Assembly (NCBI GenBank): GCA_049511415.1
Contig: JBEKYC010000026.1
Location: 21,859 to 85,858 of the forward strand
Length of the DNA: 64,000 nucleotides
Direction: 5' to 3'
DNA from: Bog-159 sp049511415
GTDB lineage: Bacteria; Acidobacteriota; Terriglobia; Bryobacterales; Bryobacteraceae
Part shown: positions 51,072 through 58,758 of the stretch, piece after piece
How positions within the stretch are numbered: position 1 is the stretch's first letter
Layout of the letters: each line of letters opens with the position of its first letter
Notes under the pieces: generated by a model
The model's input: the letters and a program-made list of their open reading frames with translations, nothing else
Database searches by the model: none
Told to the model about the DNA's origin: nothing
Program-made: the position numbers and the translations under genes

Positions 51072-52286
51072 CTACTTCCGCCCGTAGACAGTCGTGGACG
51101 GATGATAGTTCCGCCAGTCAAACCAATAATCCTTGAGCATCTCCACTGGCTCCAGACACGTCCCCATGGCCCGGCCCGAAACCGCGCAACCCTGAAAGCT
51201 CCATTCGCTGCCCGTGCCGGCATCCATCAGGATCGCGCCGCCCGGCTTGCCCTCGGTCCGGTAGAAATCCGGCGCGCCGGCCACCCCCGCGATACGGTCG
51301 CGGAAGGCCCGCACCGATTGTCCGTCGGGCCCCAAAACCAGCAGCACCTGCTCCGCGCCGATGCGGTCCTTCACCAGTTTCTCCCGCACGACGTCGTCGT
51401 ATAGGTAAGCCCGGCTGGCGCCAACCGCCTCGATTCCCAACATTAGGTCCCTGGCCTTCAACCCGTGCTCCCGGAAATCGATCACCGTGCGCGCGCGCCG
51501 CATCTTCACGTCCCAGTCTTTGGGGGCATATTCGGCGACGTACGGCGCCACATCCGCCAGCACCGTGCCCTGCGGCTCTTCCGATTTCCATGTGCTGTAA
51601 TTCAGTTCGTCGGAGTGTACCGGTGCTAACTGGCTGCCGCTGAGCGGTCCCGCGATAGCCTTGCCGCTGATCTGCTGCCAGTAAGTGCCGGTCTCATCAT
51701 CGCGCATGATAAAGTTCTGGTTATTGATGCCGGCCAGATGAAACGTCAGCCGCAGTCCTGCGATCTCTCTGCTCCACACCAGACCGGTGTGACAGAGCGT
51801 TCAATAGGTAGCCACGATGGCGGCTTTTCCCAGCACATCGTTGATCACATGGTGGTAGGAAATGTTCCGTATCGGATAGGCGCGTGCCACGCCGCCGACC
51901 TTCACCGCAATCACCCGCTCGTCGCCATCCAGCTTCACCTTCGCTGACGCCTGAAACGACGGCCGCGTGTCAGGATGGAACATCAGCTCGTAAATGTTGA
52001 CCCTCGCGGCCGCCGCCAGAAGGCCAACGAAGCCCGCGGCAACGGTCGCCAGTCCTCGCCGCCACCAGACCGGCTGCGCGCGCCAGTAAAAGACCAGCGC
52101 AGCCAACGCGGCCAGAGCCGAAAGCACCGTCGCGGCCGATCGAAAACGCAACACGGCCAGCGCCACCATGAGTTCTCGCGCCCCCTGCGCCCGGAACGGC
52201 CAGATCACATAAACGGGATAGATCACGCAGAATAACGACACAGCCACGCAGGCGGCCAAAATCAGAATCGACGATCGTCGTGTCAT
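51072..52286 (-). CDS. DUF3179 membrane protein with in-frame TGA read as selenocysteine (candidate selenoprotein)
   Basis: 404 residues if TGA 51803-51801 is read as Sec (residue 162). ATG 52286 overlaps the GNAT stop (ATGA), with GGAGA before it. Three membrane helices occupy about residues 5-96. DUF3179 then begins: RVIAVKVGGVARAYPIRNISYHHVIND is the usual lead-in, seen in pieces, followed by AIVATY, the TGA, then TLCHTGLVWSR. Family members have VTYCPLCGS here, so the TGA replaces the first Cys of CxxC, giving UxxC (Sec162, Cys165). The frame before and after is intact, with family motifs on both sides (WQQISGKAIAGPL, HSDELNYSTW). A hairpin with a GGUCU loop follows directly. The alternative is a nonsense mutation. 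The function of DUF3179 is unknown; a redox role is inferred. Confidence 0.8.
51767..51797 (-). promoter_or_regulatory. Bacterial SECIS-like hairpin after the in-frame TGA
   Basis: On the coding (minus) strand, CTCTG (51797-51793) pairs with CAGAG (51771-51767). CACACC (51791-51786) pairs perfectly with GGTGTG (51780-51775). The apical loop is GGTCT (51785-51781). There is one unpaired T on the 5' side against GAG on the 3' side. The loop begins at the sixteenth base after the TGA. The E. coli fdhF SECIS has the same GGUCU loop sequence with a bulged U below. This is what SelB would be expected to bind; folding was done by eye. Confidence 0.7.
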
Positions 52287-52756
52287 AGGTTCTCCCTGAG
52301 AGGCAGCCGCAGGTAAATCGCGCCCGGCGTGGCGTCCGCGGCATAGGCCGCGCCGCGCCCGAATCCCAGCCGGTCGTACATCGCCAGCGCGGTCTCCATC
52401 ACCGGCATTGTATCGCCGCGCAGTTCGTAATAGCCCGCCGCCCGCGCTTCCGCGATCACCCACTCCAAAAGCACCTGCCCGATTCCCCGCCCTCGGAACG
52501 CCGGCCGCACATAGAGCCGCTTGGCTTCCGCCCGCTCCGCGTCCAGACGCCGTAAAGCCACGCATCCCGCCGGCCTTCCGTCCACCAGAGCCAGAACCAG
52601 ACGGCCGTCCGGCGGTGCATAGTAACCCGGCAGCCCGGCCAGTTCAGCCGCGAAGTTCTGGAAACAGGGAGTGAAGCCGAACGATTGCCAGTATTCCTCG
52701 AACAGCGCCCGCGCCTCTTCCAGGCGTTTCCCCGTCGTGGCGGGAACAATCTCCAT
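52283..52756 (-). CDS. GNAT-family N-acetyltransferase
   Basis: 157 residues. The acetyl-CoA loop is RGRGIG, preceded by AKRLYVRPAF and followed by LLEWVIAEARAAGY. A late LAMYDRLGFGRG completes the GNAT fold. The family acetylates amines of small molecules, antibiotics or proteins using acetyl-CoA. It overlaps the DUF3179 gene by four bases, so the two are co-transcribed and coupled. The substrate is not predictable. The ATG at 52756 has no clear ribosome site. Confidence 0.87.
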   Translation of the reverse strand: MEIVPATTGKRLEEARALFEEYWQSFGFTPCFQNFAAELAGLPGYYAPPDGRLVLALVDGRPAGCVALRRLDAERAEAKRLYVRPAFRGRGIGQVLLEWVIAEARAAGYYELRGDTMPVMETALAMYDRLGFGRGAAYAADATPGAIYLRLPLRENL

Positions 52757-52799
52757 TTGGGTACTTTAGCAGAGTCCCGAAATGGAACGTGTGCCGCGT

Positions 52800-52958
52800 T
52801 TACGCGGCAGGCACGCGGCGATGCAAAGCCGAGGACGCCATTTGCGCCTGCCGCTCGATCGCCTGGATGCGGCTCTCGATGGCATGCAGAAACACCGACT
52901 TACGCGCTGACTCCGGCCAGGCGCTGACTACGTCACGCCGGTATTTGAGGAATTTCAT
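52800..52958 (-). CDS. Possible small basic protein, low confidence
   Basis: 52 residues from ATG 52958 (MKFLKYRRDVVSAWPESARK, then a helix SVFLHAIESRIQAIERQ). Earlier in-frame ATGs exist to 53024. The composition is protein-like, with a plausible amphipathic helix, but there is no Shine-Dalgarno and no family I recognise. It is the only coding candidate in the 305-base gap 52757-53061. The rest of that gap holds only the AAGGAGGAG ribosome site at 53050-53058 and no recognised promoter. Confidence 0.3.
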   Translation of the reverse strand: MKFLKYRRDVVSAWPESARKSVFLHAIESRIQAIERQAQMASSALHRRVPAA

Positions 52959-53061
52959 TTCTGCCGTCATGCCGGCACGAAATGCACGCCGCATGCCAGC
53001 AGCGAGTGTTCTCTGGTGTAACATAGGAAATCAGCCACAACCAGGCTATAAGGAGGAGCGC

Positions 53062-53619
53062 ATGAGTCCTGTCGATGGGGCACAAGCGAATGGCAGCGTA
53101 ATGGAACAAATCCATCCGGCCGGCGAATCGCCCACCTCGGGCAACGTCGAAAAGATCCGGGACATACTATTCGGACCGCAAATGCGCGAATACGAACGCC
53201 GCTTTGCGCGCCTGGAAGAAACCCTGCTCAAGGAAGCGGCCGATCTTCGCGACAGCACCCGCAAACGTTTCGATGCGTTGGAAACCTATATCCACCGCGA
53301 ATTTGAAGCGCTGGAGGGCCGCCTCAGGGTCGAGCGCGACGAGCGGGGCGCAGCCCACGACAGTTTGGCCAAGAGAATCGGCGAACTCAACGACCAGACC
53401 GCCACGGCGCATCGCGAACTGCGCGGCACGATTCTGCAGCAGTCCAAGGATCTCGGCGAGGAGATCGAGCGCCGGCGCCAGGAATTGGGGGCCATCCTGG
53501 AGCGCCGCTTCCAGGAGCTGCGCAAAGACAAGACGGACCGCGCCGCGCTGGCCGCCCTCTTCAGCGAAGCCGCCCTGCGCCTGAATGACGAGTTCCAGGT
53601 TCCCGGCGTCGACGCTTGA
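53062..53619 (+). CDS. Coiled-coil protein, first gene of the GTPase cluster
   Basis: 185 residues from ATG 53062, with AAGGAGG three to five bases upstream, the strongest ribosome site in the cluster. After a short polar N-terminus, residues about 28-170 are a long charged coiled coil (heptads through MREYERRFARLEETLLKEA and RRRQELGAILERRFQELRK). There is no signal peptide and no membrane helix, so it is cytosolic. It may be a linker or regulator of the GTPase or kinase encoded downstream, similar to coiled-coil partners of other bacterial small GTPases. It is separated by 25 bases from the OmpA gene. The function is inferred from context only. Confidence 0.75.
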   Translation: MSPVDGAQANGSVMEQIHPAGESPTSGNVEKIRDILFGPQMREYERRFARLEETLLKEAADLRDSTRKRFDALETYIHREFEALEGRLRVERDERGAAHDSLAKRIGELNDQTATAHRELRGTILQQSKDLGEEIERRRQELGAILERRFQELRKDKTDRAALAALFSEAALRLNDEFQVPGVDA

Positions 53620-53644
53620 ACGGGCGCGGCGGGCCGCGAACCCC

Positions 53645-55195
53645 ATGCCAGATGAACTTCAAGGGAACGGCCACTCCGCCAACGCTTTCGCGGAGTTGAG
53701 GAGCCTGCTGGTCGGGCCGGAGCGCGAACAGCTCGCCGACATCCGGCGCAGGCTCGACGACCCCGCCCGTATTCTGCAAGATCTCGGCCGCGTGCTGCCG
53801 GAAGCCATCCGGTTGCGCAGCCAGGATCGTAAGCTGCGCCTGGCGCTGCACCCCATTGTCGAAGAAAGCATCCGCGTCTCCGTGCAGCGCGATCCGCGCA
53901 TGTTGGCCGACGCCTTGCACCCCGTCATCGGCTCGGCCGTGCGCCGAGCCGTCTCCTCGGCCTTGCAGAACATGCTCCTCACGTTGAACCAGATGGTCGA
54001 GCAGAGTGTCTCCCTGCGTAGCATTCGCTGGCGTCTGGAGGCTTGGCGCACCGGTAAATCCTTCGGTGAAATCCTGCTGCTGCGCAGCCTGCTCTACCGC
54101 GTCGAGCAGGTCTTTCTGATCCATCGCAAAACCGGCCTGCTGCTGCTGCACCGGGAGGCATCCGCCGTGGTTGTAAAAGACGCGGACCTGGTCTCCGGCA
54201 TGCTGACCGCCATTCAGGATTTCGTGCGAGATTCCTTCGGCGCCCCGGCCACTGCCGAACTGGAAACCGTGCAGGTGGGCGAATTCAGTGTGTGGATCCA
54301 GCACGGTCCCCCGGCTATTCTCGCCGCGGTGGTGCGCGGCGCGGCTCCCCGCGAACTGCAACGAGTCTTGCAGGACGCCTTATGGCGCATCTCGCTCGAC
54401 CGCGCGGCCGATCTGGAAAGCTTTGCCGGCGATGCTTCGCCATTCGCAGCTTGCGGCACGGATTTGGACGCGTGCCTGCTTGGACAAGCGCCGCCGGCCG
54501 CCCCGCGGCGATCCCTGCTCGTCTGGCTTCTGCCCGCGCTCGTCCTGTGCGCGTTGGGCGCTTGGTTGTTTTTCGTGGTCCGCGCGCACCAACGCTGGGA
54601 TGCGTACGTCAACCGCTTGCGGCAGCAGCCCGGCATTGTGGTGACCGCGGCTGAAAAGCGCGGCAGCCGTTATCAGATTTCCGGCCTGCGCGACCCGCTC
54701 GCGGCCGATGCCGGCGCACTGCTGTTAAACAGCGGCATTCCGGCGGATCGCGTTGCCTTTCATTGGGAGCCATATCTTTCCAGTGATCCCCGATTCGCGG
54801 CCGTGCATGAGTTCGAAGCCCGGCGCAGTGCGTTGCAGCGGCAGGCGCTTTACTTTCCAGTGGACCAGTCGCGCATCTCGCCCGAACAGCTCACGGTCAT
54901 TGGCAATGTCGCCGCCGACATGCGCGACCTGTTCCGGCGGGCCTCCGCCACCGGCCGGCAGATCCGCATCGAGGTGCTCGGCTACACCGACAATCTGGGC
55001 GCCGAGCAGCATAACAAGCTGTTGGCCCAGGCGCGCGCCGAACGGGTTACCGCCGCGCTGGTCGCCGACGGAGTGCCCGCTGCGCAACTCACGGCGGGCG
55101 GAGCCGGTACCGGCGAAGTCCTGGGAACGGGAACCGCGGAGGATCAGAGCGCGGTTCGCCGCTCCGTTACATTCCGCGTGGTGGATGGCTCCTGA
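53645..55195 (+). CDS. OmpA-domain membrane protein of the GTPase cluster
   Basis: 516 residues from ATG 53645. The first about 290 residues are helical and cytosolic, with no signal peptide (repeated RDPRMLADALHPVIGSAVRRAV-like helices). One membrane helix follows (about 292-315: LLVWLLPALVLCALGAWLFFVV), then a BON-like segment (about 330-370). The OmpA/MotB C-terminal peptidoglycan-binding domain lies at about 400-510 (YFPVDQSRISPEQL, IRIEVLGYTDNLGAEQHNKLLAQARAERV seen in pieces, and the final RRSVTFRVV). So it spans the inner membrane and may attach to peptidoglycan. Its stop overlaps the GTPase ATG (TGATG), so GTPase and OmpA protein are probably partners. Confidence 0.83.
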   Translation: MPDELQGNGHSANAFAELRSLLVGPEREQLADIRRRLDDPARILQDLGRVLPEAIRLRSQDRKLRLALHPIVEESIRVSVQRDPRMLADALHPVIGSAVRRAVSSALQNMLLTLNQMVEQSVSLRSIRWRLEAWRTGKSFGEILLLRSLLYRVEQVFLIHRKTGLLLLHREASAVVVKDADLVSGMLTAIQDFVRDSFGAPATAELETVQVGEFSVWIQHGPPAILAAVVRGAAPRELQRVLQDALWRISLDRAADLESFAGDASPFAACGTDLDACLLGQAPPAAPRRSLLVWLLPALVLCALGAWLFFVVRAHQRWDAYVNRLRQQPGIVVTAAEKRGSRYQISGLRDPLAADAGALLLNSGIPADRVAFHWEPYLSSDPRFAAVHEFEARRSALQRQALYFPVDQSRISPEQLTVIGNVAADMRDLFRRASATGRQIRIEVLGYTDNLGAEQHNKLLAQARAERVTAALVADGVPAAQLTAGGAGTGEVLGTGTAEDQSAVRRSVTFRVVDGS

Positions 55196-55704
55196 TGCCT
55201 CCCTTGCTAAAGAAAGTCTGCATGGCCGGATCTTTCGCCGTGGGCAAGACCAGCCTGGTGCGCCGCTTCGTCGAGAGTATCTTCGATGAACGCTACCAGA
55301 CCACCGTGGGCGTCAAGATCGACAAGAAACTCGTGCAGATGGACGGCCAGGCATTGACGCTGGTGCTGTGGGATCTGGCGGGCGAGGATGATCTCTCTCA
55401 GGTGCGCGCGTCGCATCTGCGCGGCGCGGCCGGATTCATACTGGTGGTGGACGGCTGCCGCGCGCGCACGCTCGAAGCGGCCCTGGATCTCGAACGGCGG
55501 ATCACCCATGAGACAGGACCCGTGCCGTTCGCTCTGGCGTTGAACAAAGCCGACCTCGCGCCGGAGTGGGAGATCTCCGCCGCCACCATCGATCCATTGC
55601 TGCGCCGGGGCTGGACTTGCACGCATACCAGCGCCAAGAACGGCCTGGGCGTGGAAGACCTGTTCCTGAGTCTGGCCAGAAAGATGCTTGAGGCGAAAGA
55701 ATGA
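55195..55704 (+). CDS. Ras/Rab-like small GTPase
   Basis: 169 residues, a single G domain. The P-loop is GSFAVGKTS (12-20), switch I is around TTVGV (36-40), switch II is WDLAGED (59-65), G4 is NKAD (117-120), and G5 is TSAK (145-148). In Ras the switch II sequence is DTAGQE, and the Gln needed for hydrolysis is replaced by Glu64 here. Intrinsic hydrolysis may therefore be slow and depend on a partner. It has no lipidation Cys at the C-terminus. It overlaps the OmpA gene by one base and the hybrid kinase by four bases. The role is probably a GTP-dependent switch between envelope protein and kinase. Confidence 0.92.
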   Translation: MPPLLKKVCMAGSFAVGKTSLVRRFVESIFDERYQTTVGVKIDKKLVQMDGQALTLVLWDLAGEDDLSQVRASHLRGAAGFILVVDGCRARTLEAALDLERRITHETGPVPFALALNKADLAPEWEISAATIDPLLRRGWTCTHTSAKNGLGVEDLFLSLARKMLEAKE

Positions 55705-57284
55705 ACGGGCCATCGATTGCGCTGGAGGCCCTCTCCGCCCTCGATTTCGTCGCACTGGAGGGGAACGATTCGGGTTTCGCCGCAGTGGGGGAGCCGCCGG
55801 ATTGGTTCCTGCGCGTCTTTCCCGATGGCAACGTGCGCAGTGCGCCGTATCTGGCCGAGTTTCTCGCCGGCGCGGATTCGCCCCCGGCAAAGCGTTATTC
55901 CGGTGTGTGGACGCAACGCGGCGCGGACGGCCGCGAATGCGGCCTGGAAGCTTGGATCGCCCCCGTCGGCGGACAGCCTTTGCTGATTATCCATCGTCTG
56001 GGTGAGGAATTTGAAAGCCGCAGAGCCGCCTTGCAGCAGGCCCGCGACAGCAGCCTTTCCTACGAGCGTTTGGGAAAGGTGACGCGCGGTCTGGCCGACG
56101 CCAAGCTGCAGCTCGAAATGCGCAACCGCGAAGTCGAGCGCATCAACCAGCTCAAGAACGAATTCCTGGCCAGCATGAGTCATGAGTTGCGTACTCCGCT
56201 CAACGCCATCATCGGTTTTTCCAGCCTGCTGGCGGAGGAGAGCGCCGGACCGCTGAACGGCGAACAGCAGAGCTACGTCGCGCATGTCGCGCGGGCTTCG
56301 CGCCATCTGCTCGATCTCATCAACGACATCCTCGACCTGTCCAAGATCGAGGCGGGACGCCTGGAATTGACGCACGAGGTCTTCCCGCTGGACGACGCGC
56401 TGAATGAAGTGCTCTCCACCATTCGGCCGCTGGCGCGCGACAAGGGCGTCCGTCTGATTACGGGCCGGGACGCGGGCTGCCAGATCTTTGCGGACCGCCT
56501 GCGCTTCAAGCAGATTCTCTACAACCTGTTGAGCAACGCCATCAAGTTCACGCCCACTACCGGCGAAGTCCGGCTGGATGCCAACGCCTCGCGCGAGCAG
56601 TTGACGGTCGCTGTGACTGACACGGGAGTCGGCATTCCACGCGAAGAGTTGGATGCCATCTTTCAGAAGTTTCACCAGGTGGGCGGCGGCACCAAGGGCA
56701 TCCGCGAAGGCGCCGGACTGGGACTCGCCATTACCAAACGCCTGGTCGAGCAGCACGGCGGCGAGATCCGGGCGTATAGCGAGCCCGGGCTGGGCAGCCG
56801 CTTCGTGTTCACGCTGCCGCAAATCGCCGCCGGGATCGCGCCGGATCCGGATTCGTACAGCGAAACCAGAACGCCTTGCGCTTCCCTCCCGCGGCCCGAT
56901 GTGCAGGTCGCGGTAGTGGAGGACAATGCCGCGAATCGGGCCCTGTTCGAAGCCATGCTGAAGTCCGTGTATCCCACTGCCGTCTACGAAAACGGTTCCC
57001 AGGCGCTGGATGCCTTTCGCCGGCGGAAGCCGGATCTGGTGCTGATGGATATCGCGCTGCCCGGCATGGACGGGATCGAAGTGCTGCGGCGCATGCGCGC
57101 GGAGTTGCCCTTGCGCGACATTCCCGTGATCGCGGTCTCGGCGCACGCCATGGCCGGCGATCGGGAACGGTTTCTGGCGGCCGGATTCGATCAATATGTG
57201 GCCAAGCCGGTGGCGGACCGCGCGGTGCTGCTGGAAGCCATCGAGCCACTTTTACGCCGGGACAGGACTACCATCGCATCATGA
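55701..57284 (+). CDS. Cytosolic hybrid histidine kinase of the GTPase cluster
   Basis: 527 residues, with no membrane helix. Residues 1-105 are a sensor region of unknown fold. A coiled coil follows (about 108-150), then HisKA with MSHELRTPLN (His161). The HATPase boxes are LLSNAIKF, DTGVGIP and GAGLGLA. A C-terminal REC domain has Asp450 in VLMDIALPG. Being soluble and coupled by ATGA overlaps to both the GTPase (upstream) and the NtrC-like regulator (downstream), it may read the GTPase state and phosphorylate the regulator. The direct partner is inferred from gene order. Confidence 0.9.
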   Translation: MNGPSIALEALSALDFVALEGNDSGFAAVGEPPDWFLRVFPDGNVRSAPYLAEFLAGADSPPAKRYSGVWTQRGADGRECGLEAWIAPVGGQPLLIIHRLGEEFESRRAALQQARDSSLSYERLGKVTRGLADAKLQLEMRNREVERINQLKNEFLASMSHELRTPLNAIIGFSSLLAEESAGPLNGEQQSYVAHVARASRHLLDLINDILDLSKIEAGRLELTHEVFPLDDALNEVLSTIRPLARDKGVRLITGRDAGCQIFADRLRFKQILYNLLSNAIKFTPTTGEVRLDANASREQLTVAVTDTGVGIPREELDAIFQKFHQVGGGTKGIREGAGLGLAITKRLVEQHGGEIRAYSEPGLGSRFVFTLPQIAAGIAPDPDSYSETRTPCASLPRPDVQVAVVEDNAANRALFEAMLKSVYPTAVYENGSQALDAFRRRKPDLVLMDIALPGMDGIEVLRRMRAELPLRDIPVIAVSAHAMAGDRERFLAAGFDQYVAKPVADRAVLLEAIEPLLRRDRTTIAS

Positions 57285-58657
57285 ATCCGGCTCCCTTGAC
57301 ACTGCTCGCCATAGATGACGATCCGCAGTCGCTGGCGTTGATCCAGGCCGCCTTGAAACGCTTTGAAATCGAAGTGGTGACCGCGCAGGACCCGGCCACG
57401 GGACTGGATCTGGTCCGCCGCAAGCGGCCCCGCATCGTGCTGCTGGATCTGATGCTGCCGGGCATGTCGGGGATCGAGGTTTTGGAGCGCATCGTCGCCA
57501 CCGATCCGGCCATCGATGTCATCCTGATGACGGCTTACTATTCGACGGAATCCGCCGTCGAAGCCATTCAGAAGGGCGCCTGCGATTATCTCAACAAGCC
57601 CCTGGATATCGAACGGCTCCGCGCGCGCGTGGAACGCCTGCTGGCCGAGGCCGAGCGGCGCCGGAAGGCCAGCCGCCTGGATGCGGAACTGCTCGAAGCC
57701 TGCCGCTTCGAAGGCATCATCGGCCGCAGTCCGCTGATGCTGGATGCTTTTGCGCGCATCAATCGGGTGGCGCCGCATTTCCGCACGGCCCTGATCACGG
57801 GCGCCACGGGAACGGGCAAGGAGATGGCGGCACGCGCTCTGCACCATCTGAGCCCGGTCGCCTCCGGACCCCTGGCGGTGTGCAATTGCGCTGCGATTCC
57901 CGAAAATCTGGTGGAGAGCGAACTCTTCGGACATACCCGCGGTTCGTTCACGGGCGCCACCCACGATCAGGCCGGCATCTTCGAGCACGCCCATGGCGGC
58001 GTCCTGTTTCTGGACGAAATCGGAGAGTTGCCCCTGCCGGCCCAAGCCAAGCTGTTGCGCGCGGTGCAGAACCAGGAGATCCAACGGCTGGGATCGCCGG
58101 CGCTGCGCAAGGTGAATGTGCGCATCGTGGCCGCCACGAATCATGATCTGCGCATGCTGGTGGAGGAAAAGCGCTTTCGCGAGGATCTCTTCTTCCGCCT
58201 GTCCATGGTCGAGATCAAGCTGCCGCCGCTGGCCGCGCGTAAAGAGGATCTCCCGCTGCTGGTGCATCACTTCGTGGATCACTTCAGCGGAGTTTACGGC
58301 AAGAACATCGAAGGTCTTACACGGCGCGCCGAAGCTCTCCTGGTCCGTTACCACTGGCCGGGCAATGTGCGCGAACTGGAGAATGCCATCGGCTACGCCT
58401 GCATGATGGCCGAGTCTCCGCAAATCGACGTAGCCGATCTGCCGGACAACTTCCACCGTGAATTGCCGGCGGATGCGGCGGGCATCGAGTTAGTCTCGGT
58501 CGAAGAGATCCAGCGCATCCACGCGCGTAAGGTGCTAGAGTATTTTGAAGGCAACAAGTTGCGCGCGGCTGAAGTGCTCGGAGTGAGCCGTGCCACTTTG
58601 TATCGCCTTCTAAGTCCACGCGCTGAGACAACCGCCGCGGGCGAATCTCAATCCTGA
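57281..58657 (+). CDS. NtrC-type sigma-54 response regulator
   Basis: 458 residues from ATG 57281, overlapping the kinase stop. REC (about 1-120) has Asp56 in VLLDLMLPG. The AAA+ domain (about 140-380) has Walker A GATGTGKE, then GSFTGA at 221-226 (the sigma-54 contact loop, normally GAFTGA), and Walker B GGVLFLDEIGEL. It ends with RFREDLFFRLSMVEIKLPPL and NVRELENAI. The C-terminal Fis-type helix-turn-helix (about 420-450) includes RAAEVLGVSRATLYRLL. It should open sigma-54 promoters when phosphorylated. A sigma-54-like promoter stands about 50 bases downstream of its stop. The Ala-to-Ser change in the contact loop is seen in some working members. Confidence 0.93.
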   Translation: MNPAPLTLLAIDDDPQSLALIQAALKRFEIEVVTAQDPATGLDLVRRKRPRIVLLDLMLPGMSGIEVLERIVATDPAIDVILMTAYYSTESAVEAIQKGACDYLNKPLDIERLRARVERLLAEAERRRKASRLDAELLEACRFEGIIGRSPLMLDAFARINRVAPHFRTALITGATGTGKEMAARALHHLSPVASGPLAVCNCAAIPENLVESELFGHTRGSFTGATHDQAGIFEHAHGGVLFLDEIGELPLPAQAKLLRAVQNQEIQRLGSPALRKVNVRIVAATNHDLRMLVEEKRFREDLFFRLSMVEIKLPPLAARKEDLPLLVHHFVDHFSGVYGKNIEGLTRRAEALLVRYHWPGNVRELENAIGYACMMAESPQIDVADLPDNFHRELPADAAGIELVSVEEIQRIHARKVLEYFEGNKLRAAEVLGVSRATLYRLLSPRAETTAAGESQS

Positions 58658-58660
58658 GAT
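58645..58660 (+). promoter_or_regulatory. Inverted repeat, possible enhancer site
   Basis: ATCTCA (58645-58650) and TGAGAT (58655-58660) form a perfect six-base inverted repeat with four bases between. It covers the stop codon of the sigma-54 regulator gene and lies about 80 bases before the start site expected from the sigma-54 promoter, a usual enhancer position. Confidence 0.35.
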
Positions 58661-58706
58661 CGCGCCGCGCCAAATTAGAAGAAAATCACTGGCGCGGCCT
58701 ATCGTG

Positions 58707-58724
58707 CTTGGCATCGCAAGTGCA
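58707..58724 (+). promoter_or_regulatory. Putative sigma-54 (-24/-12) promoter
   Basis: CTTGGCATCGCAAGTGCA has GG at 58710-58711 and GC at 58722-58723 with exactly ten bases between, as required. It differs from TTGGCACGNNNNTTGCA mainly in CAT for CAC and GT for TT. The expected start is near 58735, giving a leader of about 25 bases before the TTG start of the DUF481 gene. Confidence 0.5.
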
Positions 58725-58758
58725 CCCTAGGCCAAATCTAAAACCTGGAGATCGAGAT

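Noticed and set aside
51801..51803. TGA in the DUF3179 gene read as two separate genes or a pseudogene
   Set aside because: The two halves are parts of one domain in one frame, there is no other lesion, and a SECIS-like hairpin follows; recoding is the better explanation, pending the Sec genes.
55398..57194. 598-residue open frame on the minus strand opposite the GTPase and kinase genes
   Set aside because: It crosses two well-supported genes with full family motifs on the other strand and has no recognisable motif itself.
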